Shown piece by piece: positions 43,937-52,150 of a stretch of DNA of 64,000 nucleotides. A program made the position numbers and the translations under genes. The notes beneath the pieces are model-generated. The model ran no database searches. It was not told the DNA's origin and saw only the letters and a list, made by a program, of their open reading frames with translations. Numbering within the stretch: the stretch's first letter is position 1; every line of letters begins with the position of its first letter. The DNA is from SKPT01 sp040905445 (GTDB lineage Bacteria > Planctomycetota > Phycisphaerae > Phycisphaerales > Phycisphaeraceae): positions 62,001-126,000 of the forward strand of contig JBBDRN010000016.1 of assembly GCA_040905445.1 (NCBI GenBank). The letters run 5' to 3'.

Positions 43937-44210
43937 GGTTGCAGCCCCGCAGGGGGCGACAGGCCGGCCGCCACGGTCGAAGCGCAGCGGAACCCGTGGA
44001 AAAGGGTTGACCGCCCCGCCCCCCCCCCGCCCGGGCGGGGCGGGGGCGGGGGGAGGCCACCCCCGCCCGCCCCGGGCGGGGGGGGGGGGGGGGCGGGCTG
44101 AGGCAACGCCCGCTGCCCCTGCCGGGGCAGGAGATTCTCCGCCGCCCCCTTTCCACGGGTTCCGCTCCGCTCCACCCGTGGCTACAACCAGCCGCCCCTG
44201 CAGGGGCTGA
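43937..44210. repeat. Large GC-rich hairpin between ctp and SRPBCC genes
   Basis: The 664-bp gap 43801-44464 contains a long inverted repeat. Left: GCAGCCCCGCAGGGGGCG and onward to AACCCGTGGAAAAGGG; right: CCCTTTCCACGGGTTCCGCT to CCCCTGCAGGGGCTGAA. The centre (44012-44098) is almost only G and C with runs up to about 18 G. The rest of the gap has no gene I can support; 44225-44464 is lower in GC and holds the leader of the next gene, including TTGACA at 44408, a possible -35. Confidence 0.65.
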
Positions 44211-44464
44211 AGTCTGGCGCCGGCGATTGCGATGCGGCGCGGGGCGGCGTCAGGCCCGAAAATCCCGGATGAACCAAAAGAAAGGGGGCAGTTGGCAGGA
44301 AGTGAGCGAGGCGGGTGCGGCGGCGGGATGGGCTGCGTTTGAACAAGGCACCCAACGGGCCCGTAGAAGCAATGATATGGTTGCGTCTGGAAGCAGCCTG
44401 TGGTAGAGTTGACACAACCATTCAGTTGCTCCTCGAGGATTGCTCACTGCTACGGAGACTTCAC

Positions 44465-44953
44465 ATGAACACCGATCTGATCCAAAAGACAATCATCCTC
44501 AATTCATCCCGCGAACGCGTTTGGCATGCAATCAGCGATTCCGGCTGCTTCGGGGCGTGGTTTGGTGCCGAATTCGACGGTCCGTTCGTCGTCGGTTCGC
44601 AGATGGCCGGTAGGATTGCTCCCACCCAAGTCGATCCAGAAGTGGCGAAACTTCAGGCGCCTCACAAGGGAAGGCGGCTTGAAATCCGGGTTGAATGCAT
44701 CGAACCGATGACACGCTTCTCTTTCCGTTGGCATCCCTTCGCCATTGACCCGAGCTACGACTACTCCCAGGAACCGATGACGCTGGTTACTTTCGAATTG
44801 TCTGACGTGGCGGAAGGAATTCGACTGACGATCACCGAGTCGGGCTTCGATCAGATTCCCATCGAGCGGCGAGCCCAGGCTTTCACGGCAAACGACGGCG
44901 GCTGGACCCATCAGACGAAGCTGATCGAGAAATACCTGGCGCGTCAGGGTTAG
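44465..44953 (+). CDS. SRPBCC-domain (AHSA1-like) protein
   Basis: A 162-aa START/Bet v1-fold protein of the AHSA1-like group. It starts IQKTIILNSSRERVWHAISDSGCFGAWFGAEFDGPF, the usual first strand and helices, and ends HQTKLIEKYLARQG. The function in bacteria is generally unknown; members bind hydrophobic ligands and are often encoded with an ArsR-type regulator, as here (14 bp before the next start). Its codon use is visibly lower in GC than that of its neighbours, suggesting the pair was acquired from another source. Confidence 0.9.
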   Translation: MNTDLIQKTIILNSSRERVWHAISDSGCFGAWFGAEFDGPFVVGSQMAGRIAPTQVDPEVAKLQAPHKGRRLEIRVECIEPMTRFSFRWHPFAIDPSYDYSQEPMTLVTFELSDVAEGIRLTITESGFDQIPIERRAQAFTANDGGWTHQTKLIEKYLARQG

Positions 44954-44966
44954 CTTCGACAGGCAT

Positions 44967-45317
44967 ATGAATGCAATGAACGCGCAAAGATCGCGACTGG
45001 AGAGTAATGCACCCGTATTCGCCGCACTTGGCGATCCTACTCGGTTGGCATTGGTCTCTCGGCTATGCACGGACGGTCCGCTTCCGACCATTCGGTTGAA
45101 GCAGGCCACCACTGTCTCACGGCAGGCGGTGACGAAGCACCTGCGGATGCTCGAAGACACTGGAATCGTGAAAAGCGAACGTGTTGGCCGGGATCGGTTA
45201 TGGCGGATTGAAACTCGGCGGCTCACGGAGGTTCGTCGGCATCTAGACCAGATTTCCGCACAATGGGATGAAACTTTGGAACGCCTTCGCAAGTTCGTCG
45301 AGGATGCTCCACAATGA
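44967..45317 (+). CDS. ArsR-family transcriptional regulator
   Basis: A 116-aa winged-helix protein: FAALGDPTRLALVSRL (typical ArsR opening), the recognition helix VSRQAVTKHLRMLEDTGIV and the wing SERVGRDRLWRIE. No metal-binding ELCVCD motif is seen, so it belongs to the group partnered with SRPBCC proteins rather than to metal sensors. It probably represses its own operon. Order here is SRPBCC then regulator, the reverse of the commonest arrangement. Base composition matches the SRPBCC gene. Confidence 0.92.
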   Translation: MNAMNAQRSRLESNAPVFAALGDPTRLALVSRLCTDGPLPTIRLKQATTVSRQAVTKHLRMLEDTGIVKSERVGRDRLWRIETRRLTEVRRHLDQISAQWDETLERLRKFVEDAPQ

Positions 45318-45407
45318 TTATCGCTGCAACCGGCACACGGTGCATTGCCAGCCAGTCGGGGGGGGATTAGGAACCAGGACTAGGATTAGGAAGGGAATCC
45401 CGAACCC

Positions 45408-45893
45408 CTACTCATGAACCTCGATGACGTTTGCTTCGAGGTTGCTGAGGTCGAGGGTGGCGACGGTGCAGCGGTCGGTGACCCAGCCGCAGCATTCGCC
45501 GGGGTTGAGGTAGAGCTTGCCGTTGCGGGTTTCGGTGCTGACTTCGTGGTTGTGGCCGGAGATCAGGACGTCGGCCCAGTCGTGGTCCGCCTTGTCGAAC
45601 CAGTCGACGTAGTGGTGCATGGCGATGCGTCGGCCGGCAAGCTCGACGCGGAGGGTGCCGTCCTGGAGTTGGGGCAGCAGCTTCTTGAGGCCGGCCCGCT
45701 CGCCATCGTTGTTGCCGTAGATGCAGTGGACGGGCGTGGTCAGGGCGTCGGGGGCGATGAGGCGGGCGGCGAAGGGGGCGACGAAGTCGCCAGCGTGGAA
45801 GATGGCAGCGACTTCGAGGCGCTTGAAGAGCTCGAGGGCGCGGCGGAAGGTGGGCAGGCGGTCGTGGGTGTCGCTGATGATGCCGATGAGCAT
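45408..45893 (-). CDS. YfcE-type metallophosphoesterase
   Basis: A 161-aa calcineurin-fold phosphodiesterase of the YfcE/MJ0936 group. Metal ligands are visible in GIISDTHDR, FHAGDF, YGNNDGERAG, HHYVDW and ISGHNHEVS, followed by LYLNPGECCG. It is single-domain and cytosolic. The physiological substrate is unknown; homologues hydrolyse phosphodiesters in vitro. I chose ATG 45893; longer in-frame sequence upstream is repeat-derived. Confidence 0.93.
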   Translation of the reverse strand: MLIGIISDTHDRLPTFRRALELFKRLEVAAIFHAGDFVAPFAARLIAPDALTTPVHCIYGNNDGERAGLKKLLPQLQDGTLRVELAGRRIAMHHYVDWFDKADHDWADVLISGHNHEVSTETRNGKLYLNPGECCGWVTDRCTVATLDLSNLEANVIEVHE

Positions 45894-45951
45894 GCCCGTA
45901 GTATGGCGGGGGCGCGGGGTGGGGACAAGGGTTGCGGGGCGTGGTGGGGGG

Positions 45952-46097
45952 GTTCTCGCGGAGGGCGCAGAGAGCGCGGAGGGCGCAGAGGGGGATGGAG
46001 GTGGGGGTGCGTTGAGCGGCCAAGCCGCTGCCGCAGCCATCGCTTCCTATACCACCCTGGCTGCGGGCTCCGCGCTCTCTGCGGGCTCCGCGCGAGC
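45952..46097. repeat. GGGCGCAGAGAGCGCGG-type inverted repeat (family F)
   Basis: The left arm (45952-45993, TCTCGCGGAGGGCGCAGAGA and onward) pairs with 46061-46097 (CTGCGGGCTCCGCGCTCTCTGC...). The same words, as a right arm only, occur at 21125-21180. It fills the gap between divergent yfcE-like and PfkB-family genes. Confidence 0.6.
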
Positions 46098-46180
46098 GCC
46101 CCCGACGGGTGGCGGGGGCGGGCGGGGGTTGGTACCTTTCGCGGCTGGATCGAAGTGGATTCAGGCAAGGAGCATGTGCG

Positions 46181-47344
46181 ATGGCTGAGCGTCACGAGAT
46201 CGCCCGTCAGGCGGCGGCAGCGCTGCGCGGGTTTGCGGCCGAGGCGAGCGCCACGCCGGTGCTGGTCGGGTTCGACGGCTTCGTCGATTCGATCATCGAC
46301 GTGGTGAGCAAGCGGCACGACCCGTCGCGCTACGACGCCGTGCCGACCATGGCGGACTTCGGCGAGCGGATCAGCGCCGCAGCCGGCCAGAGCTCGAACT
46401 TCGAGATGGTCACCAAGCAGCAGAAGCTGGGCGGCAACGGGCCGATCATGGCGCACGCGCTGGCGGCGGCGGGGGTGAACGTCAGCTACATCGGCGCGGT
46501 CGGGTATCCGAAAATGCACCCGGTCTTCGAGGAGCTGCACCAGCACGCGGAGGTGTGGGCCGTCGCGGAGCCGGGATACACCGACGCGCTGGAGTTCGCC
46601 GACGGCAAGCTGCTGCTGGGCAAGTACGAGCACCTCTCGAAGCTGGACCGGGCGCGGGTCGAGAAGGCGGTCGGGGCCGAGGCGTTTGACCGGATGGTGG
46701 CGCGGTCGCGGCTGATCGGGATGGTCAACTGGACGATGCTGCCGGGCCTGGAGTCGATCTGGGATGCCCTGATCGAGGAGGCGCTCCCCGCCGCGGGGGC
46801 GGAGATCGAAGGCAAGCGGCGGATGATCTTCGTGGACCTGGCGGACCCGGCCAAGCGCACCGACTCGGATCTCAAGCGCGCGCTGGAGTACTGCCAGCGC
46901 ATGAACCGGCTGACCGACGTGATCCTTGGGCTCAACCTCAAGGAGGCGGGGCAGGTCGCGGCCGTGCTGGGTTCACCGGTGACCGGCGACGCGGCGGCGC
47001 AGATCGAGCAGACGGCGACGCGCATCCGCGAGGCGATCGACCTGCACTGCGTGGTGGTGCACCCGCGGCACGGGGCGGCGGCGGCGCTGGTCGAGGATGG
47101 CAAGGTCGCGTCGGCGAGCTTCGAGGGGCCGTTCGTCCGGCAGCCGCGGCTGTCGACGGGTGCGGGCGACAACTTCAACGCCGGCTTCTGCCTCGGGCGG
47201 CTGGCGGGCCTGGACGTCGAGGCGTCGCTGTGCGTGGGCACGGCCACGAGCGGGTACTACGTGCGCAACGCGGCGAGCCCGAGCCTGGATGCGCTGGCGA
47301 GCTTCTGCGATGCCCTGCCCGAGCCGGAGACGGCGGGGGTTTGA
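46181..47344 (+). CDS. PfkB-family carbohydrate kinase
   Basis: A 387-aa ribokinase-fold kinase. The N-terminal GFDGFVDSIIDVVSKR and GGNGPIMAHALAAAGVNVSYIGAVG form the sugar-binding part, and the C-terminal STGAGDNFNAGFCLG holds the catalytic aspartate and anion hole. It is somewhat longer than ribokinases, with extra helices around residues 105-190, and may form a subgroup of unknown substrate. ATG 46181 has CAAGGAGCATGTGCG upstream. Confidence 0.9.
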   Translation: MAERHEIARQAAAALRGFAAEASATPVLVGFDGFVDSIIDVVSKRHDPSRYDAVPTMADFGERISAAAGQSSNFEMVTKQQKLGGNGPIMAHALAAAGVNVSYIGAVGYPKMHPVFEELHQHAEVWAVAEPGYTDALEFADGKLLLGKYEHLSKLDRARVEKAVGAEAFDRMVARSRLIGMVNWTMLPGLESIWDALIEEALPAAGAEIEGKRRMIFVDLADPAKRTDSDLKRALEYCQRMNRLTDVILGLNLKEAGQVAAVLGSPVTGDAAAQIEQTATRIREAIDLHCVVVHPRHGAAAALVEDGKVASASFEGPFVRQPRLSTGAGDNFNAGFCLGRLAGLDVEASLCVGTATSGYYVRNAASPSLDALASFCDALPEPETAGV

Positions 47345-47566
47345 TGGCCAAGGGGCGAGGGCGGATTTCTGATTTCTGACTTCTGGTTGCGGGCGGCGGT
47401 TGCGCGGCACGGCGCAAGGGTTGCGCGGCTGGAGCGGGTCTCAAGGGGGTTGCGGGCGTGGGCCGATGAGTATCGACGGGGAAATGGGACTGGGGCGGGT
47501 GCGTGGCTTGGCGGAGCCCTATGGTTGGGGGTGGGCGTTGGGCTGCGTGGGGTGGGGTGATTGAGG

Positions 47567-48609
47567 ATGGTTGAGGCGACGCGGCTGCCCAATGCGCTCA
47601 TTATCGGCGCTGCGAAGGCGGGGACGACGGCGCTGGTGCGCCGTTTGCAACAACACCCGGAGGTATTCGTATCGCGGAAGAAGGAGCCCGAGTTTTTTTC
47701 GCACGAGGAGCAGTGGTCGCGCGGCTGGGGCTGGTACGAGCAGCTCTTCGCCGGCGGAGAGTCGGCGGCGGTGCGGGTGGAGGCGTCGACGGCGTACACG
47801 CGCTGGCCGGAGCAGCCCGCGGCGGCGGACCGGATCGCCGAGGCGCTGCCGGAGGCGCGGCTGATCTATCTCGTGCGTGACCCGGTGGCGCGTGCCTACT
47901 CACATTACGTGCACCGGGTGACGAAGGAGTTGTACCCGGGCCGGCCCGTGCCGGTGGATTTCGACGAGCACGTGGCCAGCGACACGATGTGCATCAACAG
48001 CAGTCGGTACATGGACCAGATCGAGCGGTATCTCGCGCACTTTGATCGTTCGGCGCTGCTGGTGGTGGCGCACGAGCGGTTGGTGCGCGAGCCGGCGCGG
48101 GTGCTGTCGCAGGTGTGCGCGTTCCTGGGGATCGCGGACCGGGGTGAGGCGATGGCGCGAGCGGGGACGTATCGGCGAGGCCGTGATGAGCTCGAAGCGC
48201 AGGCGCGCGCGGGGGTGGTGGAGGCGCTGCGGCGCGTGCCGGGCGTCTACGGCGCGTCGCGGCTGGTGCCCGGGCGGGCGCGGGCGGCGGCGTATGGGTG
48301 GTTGGGGCGGCTGCCGGCGGTGGCGCGGCGGGGGGGGGGGGGGGGGGGCCCCCCNNNNNNNNNNCGCTGGGGCGGGGGCGGGGGGTTTGGGGGGGGCGGG
48401 GGCGGGGGCCGGGGGGGGGGGGGGGGGGGGGGTGGGGGCGGTGGGGGCGGGGGCGGGGGGGGGCGCGGCGGCGGGCGGCGCTGGCGCCGCCCGCGATGCG
48501 CGACGAGACGCGACGCGAGCTGCGGGCGTACTTTCGGCCGCACAACCGGCGATTGGCGGCGTTCATGGGTGTCGACCTATCGCACTGGGACGTGAATGAC
48601 GATCAGTAG
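47567..48609 (+). CDS. Sulfotransferase, interrupted by an assembly gap
   Basis: A PAPS-dependent sulfotransferase. The first 250 residues are intact: the 5'-phosphosulfate loop LIIGAAKAGTTALVRRL at the start, RKKEPEFFS, and the 3'-phosphate motif YLVRDPVARAYSHYVH near residue 105. At 48329 the sequence turns into G runs around ten N (48355-48364), after which the reading frame changes; the normal C-terminus (RRELRAYFRPHNRRLAAFMGVDLSHW) reappears in another frame and ends at 48609. The frame break is thus explained by the gap, not necessarily by mutation. It precedes fliD by 72 bp in the same direction, so it may sulfate a surface or flagellar glycan; that is speculation. Confidence 0.85.
48355..48364. 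other. Assembly gap (10 N) within G-rich low complexity
   Basis: Ten undetermined bases flanked by G runs (48329-48348 and 48366-48475). The true length of the gap is unknown, and the flanking homopolymers are themselves likely to be unreliable. Confidence 0.98.
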
Positions 48610-48622
48610 CAGGGGGCGGGCA

Positions 48623-48638
48623 AGGCTCACGTGTTGCA
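48623..48638 (+). promoter_or_regulatory. Sigma-54-like promoter upstream of fliD
   Basis: AGGCTCACGTGTTGCA has the GG (-24) and GC (-12) dinucleotides with the required 10 bases between and TTGCA at the -12 element, matching much of TGGCACG-N4-TTGCA. Transcription would begin near 48649, about 33 bases before the fliD start. Sigma-54 control is common for flagellar genes; no activator site was identified. Confidence 0.45.
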
Positions 48639-48681
48639 ATGCGCGGGCTTCGCGGGGTACGGCCGTCGTGAGAGGCAAGCA

Positions 48682-51438
48682 ATGAGTGGAATTTCCAGCG
48701 GTGTTGGATTGATGAGCGGGCTGCCGACGCAGGATCTGATCGATCAGCTCATGGAGATCGAGGCCCGGCCGCGGCAGCAGATCGTGGCGCGCAACGAGCA
48801 GCTCGACGCCAAGCGCGAGGCGTTTCAGTCGGTCAACAGCGCGCTGCTGTCGCTGTTCGACGGCAGCAGTGCGCTGACGCGGCCGCGGACCTTCCAGGCG
48901 CACGCGGCGACGAGCAGCCACGAGGGCGTCGCGACGGCGACGGCGGGGTCGACCGCGACGCCCGGCAGCTACAGCCTGACCGTCGCGCAGCTCGTCTCGG
49001 CGCAGCAGACAATCAGCGGGCGGAGCTTCTCGAGCCTGGACAGCACGCTCGGCGCAGGCACGCTGAGCTTTCAGCAGCACGAGGCGTCGCTGACGAGCGA
49101 CACCGCGCTCGCGCAGCTCAACGGCGGCAGCGGCGTGGAGCGCGGACATATCCGCATCACCGACCGCTCCGGTGCGACGGCTGACATCGACCTGTCCCGG
49201 GCGATGAGCGTCGACAACGTGCTCGACGCGATCAACTCGACGCTCGGCGTGCAGGTGCGCGCGTCGGTCGATGGCGATCGCATCAAGCTCACGGACAACA
49301 CAGGGCAGACGGCGTCGGAGCTGATCGTGGAGAACGTCGGCGGCCGCGACACCGCCAGCGACCTGGGCCTCGCCGGCACGGGCACGGGAAGCGAGCTCAT
49401 CGGACAGGTCGTCAACCGCCTGGGTGGCGATACGCGCCTTGGGGACCTCAACGACGGCAACGGCGTGCGGTTTGCTCGCGAACAGGACGACTTCCGCATC
49501 ACCGCGGGCGACGGGACGACGCATGACGTCAGCCTCGACGGCGTGCGCACGCTCGACGAGCTGTTCACGCGCATCGACGAGGCGACCGCCGGCGCGATCG
49601 CCGCCGAGGTCGGCGGGGACGGCGTGAGCATCCGCCTGGTCGACCCAGCCGCGCCGGGCGCGGGCTCGCAGTTTGAAGTGACCGCGCTCAACGGCTCGGG
49701 CGCGGCGGAGGACCTGGGCATCCTGGGCGCGGACGACGGCAGCGGGCAGATCGCCGGCGAGCGGATCCAGGCGGGGCTCAACTCCCGGCTGGTCAAGTTC
49801 CTCAACGCCGGCGCGGGCGCGGACCTGGGCGAAATCAGCATCGAGAATCGCGCCGGCGTCGTGACGCAGATCGACCTGACCGGCGCGGCGAGCATCAGCG
49901 AGGTGATCAACCGCATCAACGACGCCGGCGGAGGCGTCGAGGCGTCGGTCAACGCCGCGGGCAACGGGCTGGCGCTGCGCGATACGAGCGGCGGCAGCGG
50001 GAGCCTGGTCGTCGGCGACGTGACCGGCACCGCGATGGTGGACCTCAACCTCGCCGGCACGCATGGCGCCAGCGGCGCCAACTCGGGCGACCTGCGCTAC
50101 CAGTTCGTCAGCGAGGGCTCGCGGCTGGACCAGATGGGCGTCGCCGCGGGGCAGTTTCGCATCCAGGATAGCGCGGGCAACCGCGCGTCCTTCGACACGA
50201 CAGAGATGACCACGCTCGGGCACCTGATCGACGCCATCAACGCCAGCGGCAGCATCGACGTGCTGGCACGCATCAACGACAACGGCGACGGGTTGATCCT
50301 GGAGGACACGGGCCCGGGCAGCGTCGCGATGCAGGTCACCGAGATCGGCTCGACGAGCACCGCGGCGGACCTGGGCATCCTCGGGCAGGCGGCGAGCGGC
50401 GGCGAGGCGATTGACGGCGGGTTCCGACACAGCGTCGAGATCGAGGCGGGTGACACCATCGAGGACCTGGCCGCGAAGATCAACGACGCGGGCATCGGCG
50501 TCGACGCATCACTGATGTTCGATGGCTCGGGGTATCGGCTGATCATCTCCGGCCAGGAGGCGGGCAAGGATGCGGGGTTCCTCTTCGACGACGGCGGCCT
50601 GGACCTGCGGGCCAACAATGTCGCCGAGGCGCAGGATGCGGTGGTTTTCTTCGGCGGCGCGGACACCGCCAGCGCCATCGCCGTGACGTCCAGCCGCAAC
50701 CGCCTGGAAGGCGCGATCCCCGGCGCGACGGTCAACCTTCATGCAACCAGCGACCAGCCGGTGCAGATCACCGTCGATCGCGACGTCGACAAGGTGCTGG
50801 AGAACGTCAACGCGTTCGTCGAGCGCTTCAACGGCCTGGCCGAGCGGCTGGACGAGGTGGACCACTACGACAGCGAGACGCAGGAGCGATCGATCCTGAT
50901 GAGCGATCCGGCGATCGCGACGCTGCGCCGGAGCCTGCGCGACGCGGTGCGCAACCCGGCGGAGAACGTCGAGGGCGCGTACCAGAGGTTGAGCGACGTG
51001 GGCATCCACATCGGGGGCGACGGGCGGTTGAGCGTCGACGAGCAGCAGTTCAACACCGCGTTCAACGCCGACCCGGACGCGGTGCGGGCGCTGTTCACCA
51101 CGCGCGAGGCCGAGGTCGACGAGACGACGGAGGAGGAGACGGTCACGGCACGCGGCGTGGGCGTGCGGTTCCGGGAGATGCTCGATCGGCTGACGCATCC
51201 GCAGTTCGGGCGCATCGAGATGAGCGTCAACACGCTCGACCGGCAGCAGGAGCTCAACGAGCAGCGGATCGAGGCGATGAACCGTCAACTCGAGAGCAAG
51301 CGCGAGCGGCTGGAGTTGCAGTTCCTCAACATGGAAAAGGCGCTGGTGGGCATGCAGTCGCAGGCACAGTCGCTGATGGGGCTGATGAACAGCCGCTCGT
51401 CGGGCGGCGGCGGGCTGTTCGGGCGCAACAACAACTGA
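48682..51438 (+). CDS. fliD: Flagellar filament cap protein FliD, unusually long
   Basis: A 918-aa secreted flagellar cap protein (typical members 450-700 aa) that sits at the filament tip and folds flagellin as it emerges. The N-terminal D0 region (SGLPTQDLIDQLMEIEARPRQQI) and C-terminal region (LDRQQELNEQRIEAMNRQLESKRERLELQFLNMEKALVGMQSQAQSL) are clear. The middle has five hook-IN-like motifs spaced through residues 165-620, such as SVDNVLDAINSTLG, TLDELFTRIDEATAG, SISEVINRINDAGG, TLGHLIDAINASG and TIEDLAAKINDAGIG, which account for the extra length. ATG 48682 has GAGAGGCAAGCA upstream. Confidence 0.95.
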   Translation: MSGISSGVGLMSGLPTQDLIDQLMEIEARPRQQIVARNEQLDAKREAFQSVNSALLSLFDGSSALTRPRTFQAHAATSSHEGVATATAGSTATPGSYSLTVAQLVSAQQTISGRSFSSLDSTLGAGTLSFQQHEASLTSDTALAQLNGGSGVERGHIRITDRSGATADIDLSRAMSVDNVLDAINSTLGVQVRASVDGDRIKLTDNTGQTASELIVENVGGRDTASDLGLAGTGTGSELIGQVVNRLGGDTRLGDLNDGNGVRFAREQDDFRITAGDGTTHDVSLDGVRTLDELFTRIDEATAGAIAAEVGGDGVSIRLVDPAAPGAGSQFEVTALNGSGAAEDLGILGADDGSGQIAGERIQAGLNSRLVKFLNAGAGADLGEISIENRAGVVTQIDLTGAASISEVINRINDAGGGVEASVNAAGNGLALRDTSGGSGSLVVGDVTGTAMVDLNLAGTHGASGANSGDLRYQFVSEGSRLDQMGVAAGQFRIQDSAGNRASFDTTEMTTLGHLIDAINASGSIDVLARINDNGDGLILEDTGPGSVAMQVTEIGSTSTAADLGILGQAASGGEAIDGGFRHSVEIEAGDTIEDLAAKINDAGIGVDASLMFDGSGYRLIISGQEAGKDAGFLFDDGGLDLRANNVAEAQDAVVFFGGADTASAIAVTSSRNRLEGAIPGATVNLHATSDQPVQITVDRDVDKVLENVNAFVERFNGLAERLDEVDHYDSETQERSILMSDPAIATLRRSLRDAVRNPAENVEGAYQRLSDVGIHIGGDGRLSVDEQQFNTAFNADPDAVRALFTTREAEVDETTEEETVTARGVGVRFREMLDRLTHPQFGRIEMSVNTLDRQQELNEQRIEAMNRQLESKRERLELQFLNMEKALVGMQSQAQSLMGLMNSRSSGGGGLFGRNNN

Positions 51439-51582
51439 CGCGGCCGGGCGGACACCGCGTTATCGGGCGTGGCGCGGACGGGGCGTTGAAGGTATGGTGC
51501 GCCGCGGGCCGATAGCGATTGGTGAACGGCGACCCGTGTCGGGTGGCCTGGCCGCGACTCAAGCAAGCGAGTTCAGCGCGTC

Positions 51583-52026
51583 ATGAAGCAGGCGAGCCCC
51601 AACCCCTATCTGCGTACGCGGGTCATGACGGCGAGCCCCGAGCAGCTTCGGCTGATGCTCTATGACGGCGCGCTGCGCTTCACGCGGCAGGGCCGCGAGG
51701 CGATCGACCGCGGCGACTACGAGACGAGCTACAACGCGATCGCCCGCGCCAAGCGCATCGTCCTGGAGCTGTCCAACAGCCTCAACCGCGACGCGCACCC
51801 GGACCTGTGCCAGCGCCTCGCGGCGCTTTACACCTACATCTACCGCCGGCTGATGGACGTGAACATGTCGCGCGACGTCGCCGCGCTGGATGAAGCGATC
51901 GAGCTGATCGGCTACGAGCGCGAGACCTGGCAGATGTACATGGACAAGCTGCAGAGTGACGGCGGCGGCAACGCGGGCGTCGACGGCGGCGAGGCGACGC
52001 CGGGGACGCTGTCGCGCAGCGCGTGA
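51583..52026 (+). CDS. fliS: Flagellar export chaperone FliS
   Basis: A 147-aa helical chaperone that binds the C-terminus of flagellin in the cytosol before export. It shows NPYLRTRVMTASPEQLRLMLYDGALRFTRQGREAI and LSNSLNRDAHPDLCQRLAALYTYIYRRLMDVNMSRD, the usual helices. The last 25 residues are a glycine-rich tail. It follows fliD after 144 bp in the same direction, as in many bacteria. Confidence 0.96.
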   Translation: MKQASPNPYLRTRVMTASPEQLRLMLYDGALRFTRQGREAIDRGDYETSYNAIARAKRIVLELSNSLNRDAHPDLCQRLAALYTYIYRRLMDVNMSRDVAALDEAIELIGYERETWQMYMDKLQSDGGGNAGVDGGEATPGTLSRSA

Positions 52027-52050
52027 GGCGGTGGCCGTGGCAGCGGGGGT

Positions 52051-52117
52051 GTAGGGTCCGCTGTGCGGACCTTCTCCACCGCAACACACCGCGGAAGGTC
52101 CGCACAGCGGACCCTAC
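52051..52117. repeat. GTAGGGTCCGC inverted repeat, copy A3
   Basis: GTAGGGTCCGCTGTGCGGAC (from 52051) and the perfect inverse complement ending 52117 flank a 25-base centre. It lies between the convergent fliS and DUF4838 genes. Confidence 0.92.
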
Positions 52118-52150
52118 ACGGGCGTGGCGAGCCGGGTGTCGCGGGGACGA

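Noticed and set aside
48365..48480. Poly-glycine protein repeat
   Set aside because: The G runs flank undetermined bases and are most likely a sequencing or assembly artefact inside the sulfotransferase gene.
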